Shown here: one piece after another, positions 1 to 6,038 of the stretch | Layout: the number at the start of each line of letters is the position of its first letter | How positions within the stretch are numbered: position 1 is the first letter of the stretch | NCBI GenBank assembly: GCA_041590855.1 | Contig: JBFHTA010000194.1 | Coordinates: 1-7,435, forward strand | Length of the DNA: 7,435 nt | Reading direction: 5' to 3' | Origin: Litoribrevibacter sp041590855 | GTDB lineage: Bacteria > Pseudomonadota > Gammaproteobacteria > Pseudomonadales > Litoribrevibacteraceae | The notes under the pieces: generated by a model | What the model was told of the DNA's origin: nothing | What the model saw: the letters and a program-made list of their open reading frames with translations, nothing else | The model's database searches: none | Position numbers and translations under genes: made by a program

Positions 1-836
1 GCGCGGGTTCGCTCGCCCATGCACACCAGATTGATCGGGCTTGTTTCAGGGTGAGTCCAATCCGTTAACACCGGAGTTAATTGCCCAGAATCCAGCTCCT
101 TAGCAATAAACTTAGGATCAATCATGGTAATCCCCAGTCCTTCACAAGCCATATCAACCAACACCCGACTGTTATCGGTTTTGATGGCAGGTGTTACTTC
201 AATGGTTTCAGTATGCCTGTGCTTGTCCTGAAAAGGCCAGAAGGTAAATTTCCCAAACACCAGACAATCATGATTGATTAATTCATGTGGCGATCGAGGT
301 TCGCCTCTTTCCGCCAGATACGCCTCTGACGCAAACCAGCCCCAGCATTTCTCACTGATTTTACGGGCAATTAATGAGGAATCCGGCAATTGACCGATAC
401 GAATGGCAATGTCCACTTTCTCTGCCAGTAAATCAACGTTGCGATCATCCAGGCTTAATTCCAACTCAATATCCGGGTAGGCTTTTCTCAGTTTTTTCAT
501 CGCAGGAACAAGATAACCCTGCCCCATCAAAATACTGGCACTGATTTTCACCCGACCTTTTGGTGAAGCCTGAGCATCATCCACCAGCCCATTAAGATTG
601 GTTAATACCGATTGCAAATTACCGGTTTCAAGCAGCAAGTTCCTACCTACATCCGTCAAACAAAGTTGTCGGGTAGTTCGCTGCAGTAGTGGCTGCCCGA
701 CGTATTCCTCAAGTTGTCGAATTTTCTTACTCACTGAGGAACGAGGAAGATCCAGCTCATTAGCTGCCGCTTGAAAGCTGCCTCGTTCGGCCACTAAGTG
801 AAATACATGGAGCAAAGGAAGATTAAGATATGACAT
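1..836 (-). CDS. LysR-family transcriptional regulator (C-terminus cut by window edge)
   Basis: Translating the minus strand from ATG at 836 gives 278 open codons up to the window edge, with no stop; LysR proteins are usually about 300 residues, so perhaps 20 to 30 are missing. The N-terminal winged helix-turn-helix is clear: residues 18-37 (ERGSFQAAANELDLPRSSVS), then KKIRQLEEYVGQPLLQRTTR and a TDVG motif near 61-64. The rest follows a LysR effector-binding domain, with the segments GRVKISAS, LVDMACEGLGITM and a run of small-residue turns. An AAGG Shine-Dalgarno sequence (843-846) lies six bases before the ATG. It is a cytoplasmic DNA-binding regulator that probably controls the divergent dehydrogenase gene and itself; that target is inferred from the divergent layout and the T-N11-A site between the genes. 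The effector cannot be told from sequence. Confidence 0.95.
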   Translation of the reverse strand, partial: MSYLNLPLLHVFHLVAERGSFQAAANELDLPRSSVSKKIRQLEEYVGQPLLQRTTRQLCLTDVGRNLLLETGNLQSVLTNLNGLVDDAQASPKGRVKISASILMGQGYLVPAMKKLRKAYPDIELELSLDDRNVDLLAEKVDIAIRIGQLPDSSLIARKISEKCWGWFASEAYLAERGEPRSPHELINHDCLVFGKFTFWPFQDKHRHTETIEVTPAIKTDNSRVLVDMACEGLGITMIDPKFIAKELDSGQLTPVLTDWTHPETSPINLVCMGERTR

Positions 837-858
837 GCTGTGCCTTACGGTTTGTTGC

Positions 859-896
859 CGTGCTTTCTTATTAACGTGCGTTCTTACTAACGTGCA
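859..896. repeat. 16-bp tandem repeat in the LysR gene leader
   Basis: Two adjacent 16-base units, 859-874 (CGTGCTTTCTTATTAA) and 875-890 (CGTGCGTTCTTACTAA), match at 14 of 16 positions. A third CGTGC follows at 891-895, so the CGTGC word recurs exactly every 16 bases. The array ends 12 bases before the Shine-Dalgarno sequence of the LysR gene, within its likely promoter or leader. It may be a cluster of regulator half-sites or a slippage duplication; the sequence does not decide. Confidence 0.7.
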
Positions 897-986
897 CTCT
901 GATCAAGTAAATGCCCGTTTAGTAGCCGATTATTTGTTTCCATAAAAGAACCAGTAAGTAACCATATTGGTATCTTATTAGCAACT

Positions 987-999
987 TATCAAGCTGATA
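987..999. promoter_or_regulatory. Putative LysR box (T-N11-A operator)
   Basis: TATCA-AGC-TGATA is a perfect 5-bp inverted repeat with a 3-bp centre. It fits the T-N11-A consensus of LysR-type binding sites exactly. It lies in the divergent LysR/dehydrogenase gap, 54 bases before the dehydrogenase ATG. A further TATC half-site is at 971-974. I found no convincing -35/-10 pair for the dehydrogenase nearby, which would suit an activator-dependent promoter. The role as operator is inferred. Confidence 0.6.
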
Positions 1000-1053
1000 C
1001 TCTGTTTGGATTGAATCAACATTGTCATTCATCACTACAGAGGAAGTTACATC

Positions 1054-1782
1054 ATGAACGGAAAAACCATCCTGATTACTGGCGGCACCGCAGGCATTGG
1101 CCGCGCACTGGCGGAACGCCTGGTTAGCCAAGGCAACCAAGTCATTATTACGGGTCGGGATCAAAGCAAAATCGATGAAACCGTGCTCTCACTTGGGTGT
1201 GCAGGTTATGTAGCAGACAGCGCCAATCCCAAACAACTACAACAACTTTCGACCGCCCTTCAAAAAGACAACATCCAGCTTGATGGACTGGTGTTAAACG
1301 CAGGCGTGTTTTATCCGGAAGCCTTTGCAGATACCAGCGAAGAAGCGTTCGACCGTACCATGAACATCAACACCAAAGGGCCGTTCATCACCCTTCAGGC
1401 GCTGCTTCCAACGCTAAAAAAACCATCCAGCGTAGTGTTTGTTTCCAGTATTGCAGTAACTAAAGCCTTCCCTCATGGTGCAGTGTACTCCGCCAGCAAA
1501 GCAGCCTTTGAAGCCATTGCCCAAGTAGCCAACCTGGAACTTGCGCCACAAGGCATCAGAATCAACTCTGTTCGCCCAGGCGTTACTGCCACAGAAATAC
1601 AAGGAAAGGCCGGTATGACCTCGGAGCAACAGAATGAATTCTTTGAAACACTGAACACCACCCCGCTGGGCAGAGTTATGACTCCCGAAGATCAAATCGG
1701 AGCGATCGAATTCTTACTGTCGGATCAATCGGTGGCGATGCGCAATGCAGTGATCGAAGTGGATGGTGGGTATTTGCTTTAA
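1054..1782 (+). CDS. Classical short-chain dehydrogenase/reductase (SDR), NAD(P)H-dependent
   Basis: This 242-residue protein has the normal length and all landmarks of a classical SDR oxidoreductase. The Rossmann cofactor motif TGGTAGIG is at residues 9-16, and Arg35 after strand beta-2 (ITGRD) suggests NADP(H). The NAG motif is at 82-84. The catalytic residues are Asn106, Ser132, Tyr145 and Lys149 (YSASK), with the usual 13-residue Ser-Tyr spacing. RPG at 173-175 and a C-terminal DGGYLL complete the fold. The start is supported by AGAGGAAG (1039-1046), seven bases before the ATG. The enzyme should be soluble and cytoplasmic and should interconvert a carbonyl and an alcohol; the substrate is not readable from sequence. 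The divergent LysR gene is its likely regulator, and a strong hairpin follows the stop, so it looks monocistronic. SDRs beside LysR regulators often serve in detoxification or catabolism, but this is only context. Confidence 0.95.
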   Translation: MNGKTILITGGTAGIGRALAERLVSQGNQVIITGRDQSKIDETVLSLGCAGYVADSANPKQLQQLSTALQKDNIQLDGLVLNAGVFYPEAFADTSEEAFDRTMNINTKGPFITLQALLPTLKKPSSVVFVSSIAVTKAFPHGAVYSASKAAFEAIAQVANLELAPQGIRINSVRPGVTATEIQGKAGMTSEQQNEFFETLNTTPLGRVMTPEDQIGAIEFLLSDQSVAMRNAVIEVDGGYLL

Positions 1783-1805
1783 CCGTTCATGTGATGCTAA
1801 AGATT

Positions 1806-1840
1806 AAGGCCAGCGGTTATTGCTGGCCTTTGTCGTATTT
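1806..1840 (+). terminator. Rho-independent terminator after the SDR gene
   Basis: A perfect 9-bp stem, AAGGCCAGC (1806-1814) and GCTGGCCTT (1822-1830), encloses a 7-base loop. It begins 23 bases after the SDR stop. The following tract, TGTCGTATTT, is T-rich but interrupted, so termination may be incomplete. Confidence 0.8.
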
Positions 1841-1907
1841 GACCTTACCACAAAAACTAAGCTTTAAGTCTGATACCAATTCCCCTTCGTTTCTATCATA
1901 GCTTTGG

Positions 1908-2015
1908 CCTTTTCTTTTTCTGAATGAAAAGGAGACTTGGATAGCAGAATCTCTTTGTAAAGAGCACGAAAATACTTGTGTGAAATACACAGAATTTTTA
2001 TGTCCAGGATTGGAC
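1908..2015 (+). promoter_or_regulatory. Leader rich in inverted repeats upstream of the lysozyme gene
   Basis: Four separate inverted repeats follow one another here: CCTTTTC/GAAAAGG (1908-1914 and 1926-1932), CTCTTT-GT-AAAGAG (1951-1964), TGTGT-GAAAT-ACACA (1977-1991) and GTCCA-GGAT-TGGAC (2002-2015). The last ends nine bases before the Shine-Dalgarno sequence AAGGAAG (2024-2030). They may be operators for dimeric regulators or RNA hairpins. No good sigma-70 promoter stands out; TTGTGT (1976-1981) followed 17 bases later by TATGTC is a weak candidate. The gap holds no open reading frame of note. Confidence 0.45.
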
Positions 2016-2034
2016 GGAATATCAAGGAAGAATT

Positions 2035-2772
2035 ATGAAACTTGACATAAAAAAGTTAGAAACACACTACGGACATCCGGCTTATGAAGGCCGCTTTGGA
2101 CATATGTACCTAGATGGCTTAGGCCACGTTACTATAGGTGTGGGCCACTTACTATACCAACGCCCCAGAAGCCAATCAGGTATAAAGCTCAATGTAACAT
2201 CAATCAACGGCGAACAAAGAGTTGCGCTAAGCAAAGTTAATTTTTTAATCACCATTGAGTATAAAGATCCCAAGAAAGCAAAAGAAACTCGAAAGCCAAC
2301 TCCTTCTGAACTCGAGTATGCTTTCATGAAAGTAGCAAGCCGAAATGCGGGTTATCTAGGGAGAGCCTACAGAAAGTTTAGCAACTTAGCATATAAAGAC
2401 CACGCAAGTGATTGGCCTGATTACAAAGACGCTCAAATTTATATCTCAGACTCTGAGATTTCCCGTATATTCACAGAAGATATTGAAACAAAAGTAAAAG
2501 AGCTAAAACAAACGTTCAGATTTTTAAAAGGTAATCAATTTGACCTACTACCCGACAAGGTTCAAGAAGCCTTGATAGATATGTCATTCAATCTGGGAGC
2601 GAATGGATTAAAGAAGAAGTTCCCAAGCTTTATGGATGCAATTGCTAAAGGTGACTACCTTAAAGCATCAAAAGAATCTAAGCGCTCTGGAATTCAAGAC
2701 TCAAGAAATGATTATGTAAAAAATCTCCTGATCGATGCAGCAAAAACCAAATCCAGAGTTGCTCTGCCCTAA
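2035..2772 (+). CDS. T4-type (GH24) lysozyme / muramidase, putative secreted effector
   Basis: This 245-residue protein carries a T4-lysozyme fold that hydrolyses the MurNAc-GlcNAc bond of peptidoglycan. Residues 18-40 align without gaps to the T4 lysozyme active-site region, so Glu18, Asp27 and Thr33 match catalytic Glu11, Asp20 and Thr26, followed by TIGVGHLL. The C-terminal lobe is also visible: ISDSEISRIF (137-146), ALIDMSFNLG (179-188) and the closing SRNDYVKNLL (223-232). Between GHLL and ISDSE lie about 96 residues, far more than in T4 lysozyme (164 residues in all); this basic segment, partly predicted helical, is an insertion of unknown role. There is no signal peptide or membrane segment, so the enzyme needs another route to the cell wall. 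The start is supported by AAGGAAG four bases upstream. The downstream gene, 19 bases away, encodes an exported protein, which suggests an effector-immunity pair; a phage-remnant endolysin is the main alternative. The gene is AT-richer than its left neighbours. Confidence 0.88.
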   Translation: MKLDIKKLETHYGHPAYEGRFGHMYLDGLGHVTIGVGHLLYQRPRSQSGIKLNVTSINGEQRVALSKVNFLITIEYKDPKKAKETRKPTPSELEYAFMKVASRNAGYLGRAYRKFSNLAYKDHASDWPDYKDAQIYISDSEISRIFTEDIETKVKELKQTFRFLKGNQFDLLPDKVQEALIDMSFNLGANGLKKKFPSFMDAIAKGDYLKASKESKRSGIQDSRNDYVKNLLIDAAKTKSRVALP

Positions 2773-2791
2773 TCAAGGACTCAATGATCAA

Positions 2792-3502
2792 ATGAAAAGT
2801 CGTTTATTAATCAAACATTCCAGCCTATTTACGTCACTCATGCTGTTATTGGGGATTACTGCTCAAAGTGCAGCAGGTGGTTCAGATATTCAAGATGAGC
2901 ACTCATTTACAGCCTCAACTCAGGACATTCAATTCTTTATAGCTGCGTTTAATAAAACTCTACCAGCCACCTCTGAACGCTATTTCTTGAAGCTTCTACA
3001 CGTTAAACCAAATGACGGATTTGTCGCCTATAAGTGTTGGACCCCCAATTGTATAGAAAGCGAAGACTCGTTATTAGAAACACGATTCAGGCTGTTTCTG
3101 GCTGATATCAATAATGATGGAATTCAAGACTTTACTTTAGTTCAAGAAGGCAGAGGCGGGGAAGATGACCAGGTTGAAGGTGTTTATAATGTCCAAAGCG
3201 ATAGGATTTATAGCCTGCCTTATGATCAGTCGATTGTTAATGCTTTAGGCAAAGATAAGATAAAGAATTGGCCAGCCTTTATTGGAATGCCTTTCATAAC
3301 AAAGACACAAGATAGGTTTTTCCTTCACTTTATTGATCACCCCGAGTACAAGGACGCCAACGGAAAGAAGGTACACGCACCACATTCAATCCAAGCCAGT
3401 GTTGTTGAAACATCTCATTACACATATCAATGGCAAGGGGAAGAAATCAAATTAACGACTGTCACAACCGAAACTAAACACCTCGATCAATCCGGCCCTT
3501 AA
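2792..3502 (+). CDS. Exported protein of unknown family, putative lysozyme immunity protein/inhibitor
   Basis: I do not recognise the family. I start at ATG 2792, since this places a clean signal peptide at the N-terminus (basic MKSRLLIK, hydrophobic core 11-23, likely cleavage at SAA/GG near residue 28) and has AAGGA 12 bases upstream; an in-frame ATG at 2735 would overlap the lysozyme gene and bury the signal. The 236-residue product should be periplasmic. Residues 105-113 (DINNDGIQD) match an EF-hand/dockerin-like calcium loop, with ligands Asp105, Asn107, Asp109 and Asp113. Cys82 and Cys87 could form a disulfide. The C-terminal part (about 165-225) alternates like beta strands. Co-transcription with the export-signal-free lysozyme, which has its target in the same compartment, suggests a protective inhibitor; it does not resemble the known lysozyme inhibitors I can recall. 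The function is inferred from context only. Confidence 0.85.
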   Translation: MKSRLLIKHSSLFTSLMLLLGITAQSAAGGSDIQDEHSFTASTQDIQFFIAAFNKTLPATSERYFLKLLHVKPNDGFVAYKCWTPNCIESEDSLLETRFRLFLADINNDGIQDFTLVQEGRGGEDDQVEGVYNVQSDRIYSLPYDQSIVNALGKDKIKNWPAFIGMPFITKTQDRFFLHFIDHPEYKDANGKKVHAPHSIQASVVETSHYTYQWQGEEIKLTTVTTETKHLDQSGP

Positions 3503-3512
3503 TATTAAGGGC
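3495..3512. repeat. Perfect 18-bp palindrome at the end of the exported-protein gene
   Basis: GCCCTTAATATTAAGGGC is self-complementary over all 18 bases and includes the stop codon (3500-3502) of the upstream gene. In RNA it could fold with a 7-bp stem and an ATAT loop. GGGCTT at 3509-3514 can instead pair with AAGCCC at 3533-3538. It lies between convergent genes, so it may act as a two-way terminator, but no T-tract follows on either strand. A protein-binding site is the alternative. Confidence 0.6.
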
Positions 3513-3582
3513 TTCACTTCAACTGCCCCTGCAAGCCCTGATAAGAAATAGAGACATCAACAAAACTACGCAGCGCAACACA

Positions 3583-4485
3583 TTATCGACCTTGATTGAA
3601 CAGACTCTGCAACCAACGAAGGTCTTCCGGCCCCAGCCCCGCTTTTTTATGCAGTTTCTTGTTCTTTAATACATCTTGATAGCAATGATACACCGCCTTT
3701 TCAGTAAGCTGTCGCCATCGCTCGTTGCCCAATTCAGGGATACTTCCGTTGCTCAGGTTCACGTCAACCAACGGATCATGTTCGTCTTCCGTTGTCCGTA
3801 ACGCCAGTTCGAGCTCCTGTAAAATAGGGTTTTCAACTTTAAGGGTATTGGCTTCAGAGAACTGTTGGATAACGGAAGTTTCAGCTTCTTTCGCCGCCTT
3901 CTTAAGCTGTGCATCAGTCAGCTTTTCTCCGACAGGTCGTAAACCATATTTATTGGCAAGACTCCCCATGCCAGGTAGCAGTGCTTTCGCAGCGATACCC
4001 GCGCCCACCAGAGGATTAAAAACAGCGGCAACACCACCCACCAACAACATGCCATAGGTTAATTTGGAATCTAACGAGTCAATATCATCCGCCAGACGTT
4101 CCAGCGTATGTTTATCATTTGCTTTCCGTTCATTGGACAGTTGAACAGCACTCTGAATCATCTGTTCCCTTAACAGAGCTTCATAATGAAAATTTGGGAA
4201 ATGGAAAATTCGTCGCTTGGGAAGGTCATTTATTTCAGGGACAGATTCAGGCAAACACCGCATGGTGTGTAATGAAAAACCCGTTTCAGAAAGACGATAC
4301 GGCACCACAAAGTAATGCTTTTCGTCATAGAGAACGTCAAACTTGTCGGTCCTTTCCGAAGAGACAAAGATCGGTAACCCGCTCACTACCTCTTTCACCA
4401 AGTTCATTTTAGAGCTGAGTTCTTCAACAACCTTGGCGCTCATTGAATTCAAAGCCTGCTTGCTTTGCTCTAAGTATTTTTTCAT
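3583..4485 (-). CDS. Uncharacterised 300-residue protein with glycine-rich hydrophobic segment
   Basis: I do not recognise this protein. It has three visible parts. Residues 1-100 are mixed, with a probable beta-rich stretch (KFDVLYDEKHYFVVPYRL, 48-65). Residues 101-140 are charged and helical, probably coiled coil (EALLREQMIQ to LADDIDSLDS). Residues 142-176 form a hydrophobic, glycine- and alanine-rich segment (LTYGMLLVGGVAAVFNPLVG onward) that could be a membrane hairpin or glycine zipper. The C-terminal 120 residues are soluble and helical, with a Trp-containing end (RWRQLTEKAVYHCYQDV). There is no signal peptide. The reading frame is bounded by an in-frame stop just upstream of ATG 4485, yet I see no Shine-Dalgarno sequence before that ATG; Met15 or Met27 could be the real start. 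A terminator separates it from the upstream DUF4124 gene, so it needs its own promoter. It converges with the lysozyme unit. Confidence 0.8.
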   Translation of the reverse strand: MKKYLEQSKQALNSMSAKVVEELSSKMNLVKEVVSGLPIFVSSERTDKFDVLYDEKHYFVVPYRLSETGFSLHTMRCLPESVPEINDLPKRRIFHFPNFHYEALLREQMIQSAVQLSNERKANDKHTLERLADDIDSLDSKLTYGMLLVGGVAAVFNPLVGAGIAAKALLPGMGSLANKYGLRPVGEKLTDAQLKKAAKEAETSVIQQFSEANTLKVENPILQELELALRTTEDEHDPLVDVNLSNGSIPELGNERWRQLTEKAVYHCYQDVLKNKKLHKKAGLGPEDLRWLQSLFNQGR

Positions 4486-4517
4486 AGCTAGTTAATCGTT
4501 TTTATTATTGACGAGTT

Positions 4518-4538
4518 GAAAAGAGCATTTTCATGCTC
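4518..4538 (-). terminator. Rho-independent terminator after the DUF4124 gene
   Basis: Read on the minus strand, GAGCAT-GAAA-ATGCTC forms a 6-bp stem with a GNRA-type tetraloop, directly followed by TTTTC. It begins 10 bases after the DUF4124 stop codon and ends 32 bases before the next minus-strand gene. It should close the acetyltransferase-GFA-DUF4124 run. Confidence 0.8.
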
Positions 4539-4548
4539 ACCGTACGCA

Positions 4549-5037
4549 TCAATAAATATGAACATCCGTACTCCACGAAGTAACGCACCCATCCTTGAGA
4601 TATACATAATGAGCGCCCCCTGTCACATGATAAACCCACTGGGTTTTGCCCATTGAATGTTTATTTATGTAGTTTGGAGAACCCCAGGCACCCAGTACAT
4701 CTTTACTTTTCATTCCTAGCTTTAAAGTATGCTGAATTTTTAATCGTCGAAGCTCTGTAGAACTTATAAAGACGCAAGAAGATTCTTCTTTATAAGTGCT
4801 TTCTTCATCATCGTCTTTAACATCTGAATCCTCTTTAGACTCATATATTTTTCCACCAGCATCACGACCAACGGCACCACCAACCTTATAATCACGTACT
4901 TCTATTTCATGACCTTCCCCTTCACAGGGTTGATCACTGAACACAGTTCGATTATTCGTATCTTTACATTGATAGATTTGCTGAGCATTCGCGTAGAAGC
5001 AACAAATTATCATAGAAATTGTTAACGCGGCTTTCAT
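4549..5037 (-). CDS. Exported DUF4124 protein with BamE/SmpA-like C-terminal domain
   Basis: The start chosen is ATG 5037, which gives a 162-residue precursor with a short signal peptide (MKAALTISMIICCFYANA, probable cleavage ANA/QQ) and has AAGGAAGG four bases upstream. A longer in-frame reading from 5139 would run into the GFA gene and hide the signal. Residues 21-38 (IYQCKDTNNRTVFSDQPC) are the signature of DUF4124, a small periplasmic domain common in gammaproteobacteria, with its two conserved cysteines. A strongly acidic linker (67-85) follows. The C-terminal part (LGMKSKDVLGAWGSP, 107-121, then KTQWVY) resembles the GM-x5-GxP pattern of the BamE/SmpA/OmlA fold. Cys88 and Cys151 may form a second disulfide. 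It lies 19 bases after the GFA stop and is followed by a terminator, so it is the last gene of that unit. The molecular role of DUF4124 proteins is not known; an envelope function is inferred. Confidence 0.9.
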   Translation of the reverse strand: MKAALTISMIICCFYANAQQIYQCKDTNNRTVFSDQPCEGEGHEIEVRDYKVGGAVGRDAGGKIYESKEDSDVKDDDEESTYKEESSCVFISSTELRRLKIQHTLKLGMKSKDVLGAWGSPNYINKHSMGKTQWVYHVTGGAHYVYLKDGCVTSWSTDVHIY

Positions 5038-5056
5038 TGGCCTTCCTTTGCTTTTT

Positions 5057-5461
5057 CTACTCTGGCAACGCTTCAAAACCAGGCACCTCATCCAAATTTC
5101 TAGTCCATTGTGCCCGACTTCCCATAAAGATTTTTGCATTTGGAATTCTATCTAATGGTGTATCCAAACTGCCCGCAGGCACCACCACAAAACCTAAATT
5201 TTCAGCGTGTGTTGGCACGGCAGAACCGCAGGTTTGACAGAAACTTTTAGAATGTTGAGTGTCAGGCAATTGAAAGGTTTTAACCAAGTCTCTGCCTTTT
5301 AGCCAAGTAAGTGTTCCCGAGGTTGAGAACAGGTTGGCTGCATGTGCTGAGCCCGTGTCTTTTTGGCAATGTTTACAGTGACAAAGGAAGAAGCTGTCGA
5401 ACTCCCCAGCCAATTCAAAGACAACTCTTCCGCACAAACAAGAGCCTTTATGTATTTTCAT
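5057..5461 (-). CDS. GFA-family zinc protein (glutathione-dependent formaldehyde-activating-like)
   Basis: This 134-residue protein has the usual length and all the zinc ligands of the GFA/CENP-V fold: Cys8-x-Cys10 (GSCLCG), Cys27-x-Cys29-x2-Cys32 (CHCKHC, followed by QKDTGSAHAANL) and Cys75-x2-Cys78 (FCQTCGS). Gfa was named for helping S-hydroxymethylglutathione formation from formaldehyde and glutathione, but most bacterial members have no proven substrate, so the catalytic claim is weak. It should be a soluble cytoplasmic protein. Its ATG lies within the end of the acetyltransferase gene (14-base overlap), which points to translational coupling. The DUF4124 gene follows 19 bases after its stop. 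Confidence 0.93.
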   Translation of the reverse strand: MKIHKGSCLCGRVVFELAGEFDSFFLCHCKHCQKDTGSAHAANLFSTSGTLTWLKGRDLVKTFQLPDTQHSKSFCQTCGSAVPTHAENLGFVVVPAGSLDTPLDRIPNAKIFMGSRAQWTRNLDEVPGFEALPE

Positions 5462-5945
5462 TTTCGATCCTTGATCGCTCAGCTTTTGAGTTTTCAGGCT
5501 TTGACAAGTCTAGTGTCATTGGCATAAACCGAATGCCGTTGTAATCACCTTCTTCACCGGTGCGTTTAAACCCCAGAGATTCGTAAAAGCTCACGGCATT
5601 AATCGACGAACGGAGACTCACCTGTTTAGCCTGGGTTTCCTTCACTACATAATCAAAAAGCGCCTTTCCCACGCCCTTACCTTGGCAGCATTTCGATACA
5701 AACAAGTGAGTGAGGAAATCCGCATTTCGTAACGCAGCCACCCCGACAATATCGCCAGAAATGACCGCTTTAACAGAGAGGTAGTTTGATTCTGTAAGGA
5801 TGGTATTCAGATCGGGCAGCACACGGGTTTGGAATTCCGCTCGCCCCTGCTCGCAGAAATAAGGGAAGATATCTGCTTCCGCCACCGAAGAAATCAAGCG
5901 AGCAATTGAGTCCAAGTCATCCTGACTTAGCTTTTGAATTTCCAT
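5448..5945 (-). CDS. GNAT-family N-acetyltransferase
   Basis: I start at ATG 5945 (165 residues) rather than the upstream ATG 6023, because the GNAT fold begins at MEIQKLSQDDLDSIARLI and the extra 26 residues do not look like part of it; ribosome-site support is modest (AGAG just upstream, GGAG farther off). The acetyl-CoA pyrophosphate-binding motif A is clear: LTHLFVSKCCQGKGVGKALF (78-97), with the Q-x-x-G-x-G loop at 88-93. Motif B follows (INAVSFYESLGFKRTGEEGD, 115-134). The pattern, ending in FMPMTLDL, is that of the small-molecule or protein acetyltransferases of the PF13673-like group; the acceptor amine is unknown. The last codons overlap the GFA start by 14 bases. The protein ends in a charged tail (KPENSKAERSRIENENT). 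Confidence 0.92.
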   Translation of the reverse strand: MEIQKLSQDDLDSIARLISSVAEADIFPYFCEQGRAEFQTRVLPDLNTILTESNYLSVKAVISGDIVGVAALRNADFLTHLFVSKCCQGKGVGKALFDYVVKETQAKQVSLRSSINAVSFYESLGFKRTGEEGDYNGIRFMPMTLDLSKPENSKAERSRIENENT

Positions 5946-6038
5946 TTCTCTAAGCACTCCAAATTGCCCATTTTGCAGAGATAGAGAGCCAGTGTAAATT
6001 ACCAATACCCGTCTTATTAACAATATCGCTAATTAATT

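Noticed and set aside
81..281. Plus-strand frame of 66 codons
   Set aside because: It is the shadow of the LysR gene, whose effector domain reads clearly on the other strand.
1414..1695. Antisense open frames inside the SDR gene
   Set aside because: They lie opposite a complete, well-conserved SDR frame and have no recognisable motif or ribosome site.
2042..2047. TTGACA as a -35 promoter element
   Set aside because: It lies inside the lysozyme coding start and has no plausible -10 box 16 to 18 bases downstream.
2735..2791. Upstream ATG 2735 for the exported protein
   Set aside because: It would overlap the lysozyme gene by 38 bases and place 19 polar residues before an evident signal peptide; ATG 2792 has a Shine-Dalgarno sequence.
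5038..5139. 34-residue N-terminal extension of the DUF4124 protein
   Set aside because: It overlaps the GFA gene and buries the signal peptide; the ATG at 5037 has a strong ribosome site.
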